DNA of 9,680 nucleotides, taken from positions 1 through 9,680 of the forward strand of contig CAMODP010000066.1 of assembly GCA_946611445.1 (NCBI GenBank), in the 5' to 3' direction. Positions 5,753 through 9,680 of the stretch are shown piece after piece. Each line of letters starts with the position of its first letter. The first letter of the stretch is position 1. Source of the stretch: an uncultured Eubacterium sp. (lineage in GTDB: Bacteria; Bacillota; Clostridia; Lachnospirales; Lachnospiraceae). The translations under genes and the position numbers were made by a program. The notes under the pieces were generated by a model. It was not told the origin of the DNA. It was given only the letters and a program-made list of their open reading frames with translations, and made no database searches.

Positions 5753-7225
5753 GTGAAAAAACTGAGGGATCTTCTGTCCGGATTTGCGTGGGAGCTGGTA
5801 CGGGGCTCTGCCGACTGCGAGATACGCGGCGTGGCCTATGACTCGCGCAAGGTGGAGGAGGGCTTTCTGTTTGTCTGTATGAAGGGTGCACTGACAGACG
5901 GACACACATATGCGGCCGGCGCTGCCGGACGGGGAGCCCGCGCGGTACTCGTACAGGATCCGGTCGACGTGCCGGAGGGCGTGACAGTGATCCGCACAGA
6001 GGACACGCGGCTGGCGCTGGCAATGCTTTCGCAGGTATGGTTTGACTATCCTGCCAGGAAGCTGAAAACCATCGGGATCACCGGCACAAAGGGCAAGACG
6101 ACCACCACGTATATGATTCAGTCCATTCTGGAGGCGGCCGGACACCGCACCGGCCTGATCGGCACGATTGAGACGCTGACCGGAAAAAGGTCCATCCCCT
6201 CCGAAAACACTACGCCGGAATCCTGGCTGATTCAGTCCTATTTCGCGGAGATGGCGGAAGCGGGCTGCGACAGTGTGGTCATGGAGGTGTCCTCACAGGC
6301 GCTGATGATGAACCGCGTGGCGGGGATTACCTTTGACTACGGCATCTTCACGAATATTTCCCCTGATCATATCGGCCCGAACGAGCACAGCAGCTTTGAA
6401 AACTACCTCGCGTGCAAAAAGCTTCTGCTGAAGAACTGCAGGGTCGGAATTGTCAACCGGGATGACCCGCATTTTGAGGAGATCGTGGAAGGCTGTACCT
6501 GCAGTCTGGAGACTTACGGATATTCCGAACAGGCGACGCTGCGGGCGGAGAATGCCATGATGATCAGCAAGCCCGGGTATCTGGGAATCCGCTACCACGC
6601 CTCAGGACTGGAAAATATTCCTGTGGAGATCGATATCCCGGGGCGCTTTTCCGTTTACAATTCTCTGGCAGCGGTGGCTGTCTGCCACCATTTCGGCGTG
6701 ACCGGGGACAGTATTATGGAGGCCCTGACGAAGGCAAGAGTCAAAGGCAGGGTGGAGATGGTGCCTGTCTCCGACAGATTTACGCTGATGATCGACTACG
6801 CGCACAACGCGATGGCGCTGGAGAGCCTGCTCTCTACGCTTCGGGAATATCATCCGAACCGGCTGATCTGCCTGTTCGGGTGCGGAGGCAACCGTGACAG
6901 ATCCAGACGGTTTGAGATGGGAGAGGTTTCCGGCCGCATGGCAGACCTGACCATCATTACTTCGGACAATCCGAGAGATGAAGACCCGCAGGCGATCATT
7001 GAAGACATCAAGACAGGCTTTTCGCGGACGAACGGAGAATACATAGAGATTCCGGACCGCAAGGAGGCCATCGCATGGGCCATCCACCACGGGGAACCCG
7101 GGGACATCATCGTGCTTGCCGGCAAGGGGCACGAGGACTATCAGATCATAAAAGGGAAAAAATATCCCATGGATGAGCGCGTGCTGATCCGGGAGATACT
7201 GGAAGCGGACAGGGCAGGTGAATGA
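5753..7225 (+). CDS. murE: MurE-like UDP-N-acetylmuramyl-tripeptide synthetase (divergent clade)
   Basis: MurE adds the third amino acid to UDP-MurNAc-L-Ala-D-Glu in cytosolic peptidoglycan precursor synthesis. The GTG start follows AAAGGGGG (5736-5743) by nine bases, and the 490-residue length is normal. Seen in order are the N-terminal uridine-side motif YDSRKVEEG (29-37), the ATP loop GITGTKGKTTTT (108-119, with Lys115), DH (205-206), the likely carbamylated Lys222 in YLACKK, DYAH (348-351), GCGGNRDRSRR (376-386), DNPRDEDP (405-412) and GKGHEDYQ (457-464). DNPR is the signature of meso-diaminopimelate addition rather than lysine. Departures from canonical MurE are SPDHIGPNEH for the usual xxDHLDFH, HNAMALESLL for HTPDALxxxL, and Ser300 in GRFSVYN where Asn is usual. 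I recall such a paralogue in Lachnospiraceae alongside a standard MurE. Whether this is the main enzyme or the paralogue cannot be settled here. Confidence 0.85.
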   Translation: MKKLRDLLSGFAWELVRGSADCEIRGVAYDSRKVEEGFLFVCMKGALTDGHTYAAGAAGRGARAVLVQDPVDVPEGVTVIRTEDTRLALAMLSQVWFDYPARKLKTIGITGTKGKTTTTYMIQSILEAAGHRTGLIGTIETLTGKRSIPSENTTPESWLIQSYFAEMAEAGCDSVVMEVSSQALMMNRVAGITFDYGIFTNISPDHIGPNEHSSFENYLACKKLLLKNCRVGIVNRDDPHFEEIVEGCTCSLETYGYSEQATLRAENAMMISKPGYLGIRYHASGLENIPVEIDIPGRFSVYNSLAAVAVCHHFGVTGDSIMEALTKARVKGRVEMVPVSDRFTLMIDYAHNAMALESLLSTLREYHPNRLICLFGCGGNRDRSRRFEMGEVSGRMADLTIITSDNPRDEDPQAIIEDIKTGFSRTNGEYIEIPDRKEAIAWAIHHGEPGDIIVLAGKGHEDYQIIKGKKYPMDERVLIREILEADRAGE

Positions 7226-7261
7226 ATTTGCCTGCAGACAGAACAGGTGCGTAATACCCGT

Positions 7262-9493
7262 ATGCAGACAGAGTATGCAGATGTCATTGTGGATATAACA
7301 AAGGAAAGTCTCGATCACAGCTTTCAGTACAGTGTGCCGGCGGAACTGGCGGGCAGTGTACAGGAAGGAACCGCTGTGCGTATTCCCTTTGGCCGCGGCA
7401 CCCGGGTGACAGACGGCTATGTAGTCGGTCTGGGCAGCAAACCGAAAATCGACCCGGAACGCATTCGTCCGATTCTGGCTGTGATTCCGGGGAAAATCAG
7501 TATAGAGGGGAGTCTGATCCGTCTGGCCGCGTGGATGAAATCGACGTATGGCTCTACGATGAACCAGGCTCTGAAGACGACACTTCCGGTCAGAGAAAAA
7601 GAAAACCCCGAGACAGTCGTCACGGTTGTTCTTCTGCCGGAGGAGCCGGCCGCCCGAAGCCTTCTGGAGGAATACAGGAACAGACATCATACCGCAAAAG
7701 CCAGGCTGATAGAGCTTCTGCTGGCCCGGCCCGGGCATGAAGCCGGACGGCCGGAACTCCGGGCAGCCGGGATCACGGCAGACACGGTTGCGCGGCTTGA
7801 AAAAGAAGGTGTGGTCCTTCGCGACGCACGGACCAGCAGGCGGGATCCCCCGGAGCTGGCGGAGGCCGGACCGGAAGAGGACAGCGCCGCCCTGACCCCT
7901 GCGCAGAAAGACGCGTGTGAGGGCATCCTGCGGGAATGGTCCGGACAGGACCGTCCCTGTCTGCTCCACGGCATAACCGGCAGCGGCAAGACCCTGCTGT
8001 ATATAGAACTGACACGGCAGATGCTGGAGCAGGGGCGCCAGGTCATCATCCTGATTCCTGAGATTTCGCTGTCATGGCAGACGGTGCGGCGCATCCGGTC
8101 CGTCTTCGGCGACAGGATTGCCGTACTGCACTCGCGCATGAGCAGGGGCGAACGCTACGACCAGTATGAGCGGATCGCCAGGGGCGAGGCGCAGATAGCT
8201 ATCGGTCCCCGGTCAGCGTTGTTTACCCCCTTTGCCTCCCTGGGACTGATCATTATCGATGAAGAACATGATACCGCCTACCGGTCCGGCCAGACACCCC
8301 GCTACGATACGCGGGAGACAGCCATTACCAGAGGACGGATAGAGGGCGCCCACGTGCTGATGGGTTCGGCCACGCCCTCCACAGACAGCTATTACCGCTG
8401 CCGCACAGGGGATTATGCGCTTTTTACACTGCCGGACAGATACGGCGGCGCACAGCTGCCGCATACCCGGATCGCAGACATGCGGGAGGAGATGCGCGCG
8501 GGAAACCGTTCTATCCTGAGCAGGGCACTGCAGGACAGTCTCCGCAGCTGTCTTGACTCCGGGAACCAGGCAATCCTGTTTCTGAACCGCCGCGGCTATA
8601 CCGGTTTTGTCAGCTGCCGTTCCTGCGGACATGTCATAAAATGTCCGCACTGTGACGTGTCCCTGACGATGCACAGCAACGGGCAGATGATCTGCCATTA
8701 CTGCGGGTACCGTACAGGACAGGTCAGAGTCTGCCCGTCCTGCGGCTCTCCGTATATCGGCGGGTTCCGGGCCGGAACGCAGAAGGTGGAGCAGGAGATC
8801 GGCAGCATTTTTCCCGATGCGAGGATCCTGCGCATGGACGCGGACTCGACCAGGAGCAAAGAAAGCTACAGCAGGATCCTGCGCAGCTTTGCCGCACATG
8901 AGGCGGACATCCTGATCGGGACCCAGATGGTGGTAAAAGGGCATGACTTTCCCGATGTGACGCTTTCCGGCGTCCTTGCGGCGGATCTCTCCCTGTTTGC
9001 CAGCGATTACCGCGCCGCCGAGAGGACCTATCAGCTGCTGGTGCAGGCAGTCGGCAGGGCCGGACGGGGCAGCAGAGGCGGAGAAGCCATCATCCAGACC
9101 TATCATCCGGAGCATTACAGTATCCGCGCCGCGGCCGCGCAGGATTACAATTCATTCTTCGAAGAAGAAATCACCGGCCGTGAGATGATGCGCTACCCGC
9201 CTGCGGAGCAGATGCTCGCCATTCACGGGTCGGCGGCAGATGGACAGAGGCTGGAGACGGCCATGCTGTATATCCGTCAGTTCCTGCTGCGCGCCAGGAG
9301 GTCAGAACGCACAGAACTGATCGGTCCGGCTCCGGAGGCAGTGGCGAAGATTCAGGATGCCTGGAAAAGTGTCCTCTACGTAAAGGAACGCGACGAAAAA
9401 GAGGTCCTGCGGCTGCGCGGGCTTCTGGAAAAGTATGTGGAGATAAACAGCGGCTTTCGCGAGATTTACCTGCAGTATGACCTGAATGTGTGA
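7262..9493 (+). CDS. priA: Primosomal protein N' (replication restart helicase PriA)
   Basis: PriA recognises stalled forks, unwinds DNA 3' to 5' using ATP, and reloads the replicative helicase. From ATG 7262 the product has 743 residues, normal for the family. An in-frame GTG at 7247 would add five residues. I prefer 7262 because YADVIVDI near residue 5 then sits at the usual position, although neither start has a strong ribosome binding site. The N-terminal 3' DNA-binding domain spans about 1-105. Helicase motifs are GITGSGKT (237-244, Walker A), DEEH (333-336), GSATPS (368-373), GTQMVVKGHDFP (553-564) and QAVGRAGRG (595-603). The last has Ala-Val swapped against the common QVAGRAGR. Eight Cys at 452, 455, 461, 464, 478, 481, 491 and 494 form the paired zinc-binding region that is hallmark for PriA. 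The gap from murE is only 36 bases, suggesting co-transcription. Confidence 0.97.
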   Translation: MQTEYADVIVDITKESLDHSFQYSVPAELAGSVQEGTAVRIPFGRGTRVTDGYVVGLGSKPKIDPERIRPILAVIPGKISIEGSLIRLAAWMKSTYGSTMNQALKTTLPVREKENPETVVTVVLLPEEPAARSLLEEYRNRHHTAKARLIELLLARPGHEAGRPELRAAGITADTVARLEKEGVVLRDARTSRRDPPELAEAGPEEDSAALTPAQKDACEGILREWSGQDRPCLLHGITGSGKTLLYIELTRQMLEQGRQVIILIPEISLSWQTVRRIRSVFGDRIAVLHSRMSRGERYDQYERIARGEAQIAIGPRSALFTPFASLGLIIIDEEHDTAYRSGQTPRYDTRETAITRGRIEGAHVLMGSATPSTDSYYRCRTGDYALFTLPDRYGGAQLPHTRIADMREEMRAGNRSILSRALQDSLRSCLDSGNQAILFLNRRGYTGFVSCRSCGHVIKCPHCDVSLTMHSNGQMICHYCGYRTGQVRVCPSCGSPYIGGFRAGTQKVEQEIGSIFPDARILRMDADSTRSKESYSRILRSFAAHEADILIGTQMVVKGHDFPDVTLSGVLAADLSLFASDYRAAERTYQLLVQAVGRAGRGSRGGEAIIQTYHPEHYSIRAAAAQDYNSFFEEEITGREMMRYPPAEQMLAIHGSAADGQRLETAMLYIRQFLLRARRSERTELIGPAPEAVAKIQDAWKSVLYVKERDEKEVLRLRGLLEKYVEINSGFREIYLQYDLNV

Positions 9494-9680
9494 GCGGATG
9501 CCGGAATGTGTAGTATTTGAAAGGCTCTGTATCGGACGCAGCCTGGAGCGGGGCTTTCTGTCCTTGTCCTGCGGTCGCTTCGAGCGGCAGACGTATGGGT
9601 TTCCGCATGTCCCTGTGCAGGGTATCGCTCGAAACTACGGAGTTCTCTTTATGAGAAGGTCTCCGCTCCGCTCCGGTCGG
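9494..9680 (+). other. Region after priA: inverted repeats and an uncertain open frame
   Basis: From ATG 9498, five bases after the priA stop (9491-9493), a frame stays open for 61 codons to the window edge. It lacks a good ribosome binding site, is rich in Arg, and I recognise no family, so coding is doubtful. The stretch also holds several dyads: GAAAG (9519-9523) with CTTTC (9554-9558), CCCTG-TG-CAGGG (9611-9622), and GGAGTTCTC (9639-9647) with GAGAA plus CTCC (9653-9657 and 9661-9664). Three tandem CTCCG units occupy 9661-9675. No T-tract follows any stem, so no priA terminator is evident. It may be the start of an intergenic repeat or the beginning of the next gene. Confidence 0.25.

Noticed and set aside
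5372..6145. 257-codon - strand frame across the end of the GH18 gene and the start of murE
   Set aside because: Overlaps two supported + strand genes, is Arg/Ser/Pro-rich, and has no ribosome binding site or family match that I can see.
6602..7969. 455-codon open frame on the - strand across the murE-priA junction
   Set aside because: murE and priA are in the same + frame, so one antisense frame stays open through both because of codon bias. The product is Cys/Arg/Pro-rich with no recognisable motif, and it lies opposite two certain genes.
8213..9115. 300-codon - strand frame opposite priA
   Set aside because: Antisense shadow of the conserved helicase and zinc regions. No family resemblance.

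Overview
The window reads as a chromosomal housekeeping segment from a fairly GC-rich Gram-positive anaerobe, most probably a member of the Clostridia close to Lachnospiraceae. The reasons are the PurA variant motifs, the single-chain glycyl-tRNA synthetase, the strong AAGGAGG-type ribosome binding sites, the lipoprotein signal peptides, and a divergent MurE paralogue that I recall from that family. This placement comes from memory of protein families, not from a search. Every supported gene is on the + strand, and no gene is visibly broken or frameshifted.

Layout. 1-730: 3' part of purB (adenylosuccinate lyase), cut by the window edge. 731-941: a gene-free gap filled by a long imperfect palindrome with a second, competing pairing partner. 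942-2219: purA (adenylosuccinate synthetase). 2237-2253: a perfect 8+1+8 palindrome. 2276-2983: an uncharacterised lipoprotein. 3024-4421: glyS (class II glycyl-tRNA synthetase). 4477-5658: a lipoprotein carrying a family-18 glycosyl hydrolase barrel. 5682-5730: a terminator-like hairpin. 5753-7225: a MurE-like ligase. 7262-9493: priA (primosomal helicase). 9494-9680: hairpin-rich sequence with an open frame of unproven meaning that runs off the end.

How the genes work together. PurA and PurB are the two consecutive enzymes that convert IMP to AMP, and they sit in tandem in the order purB-purA. GlyS supplies charged glycine tRNA. The GH18 lipoprotein and the MurE-like ligase both plausibly concern the cell envelope: one is an extracytoplasmic glycan-binding or glycan-cleaving protein and the other a cytoplasmic Mur-type amide ligase. 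PriA restarts stalled replication forks. Gaps between genes are short (36-94 bases, apart from the 211-base purB-purA gap), so some co-transcription is likely, although hairpins lie in several of the gaps.

I found no CRISPR array, tRNA, rRNA, insertion sequence, toxin-antitoxin pair or defence system. The least ordinary items are the purB-purA palindrome, the palindrome upstream of the first lipoprotein, the GH18 lipoprotein, and the MurE-like protein, which keeps the catalytic and DAP-type residues but departs from canonical MurE at several signature positions. I do not see convincing evidence for a new multi-gene system here.
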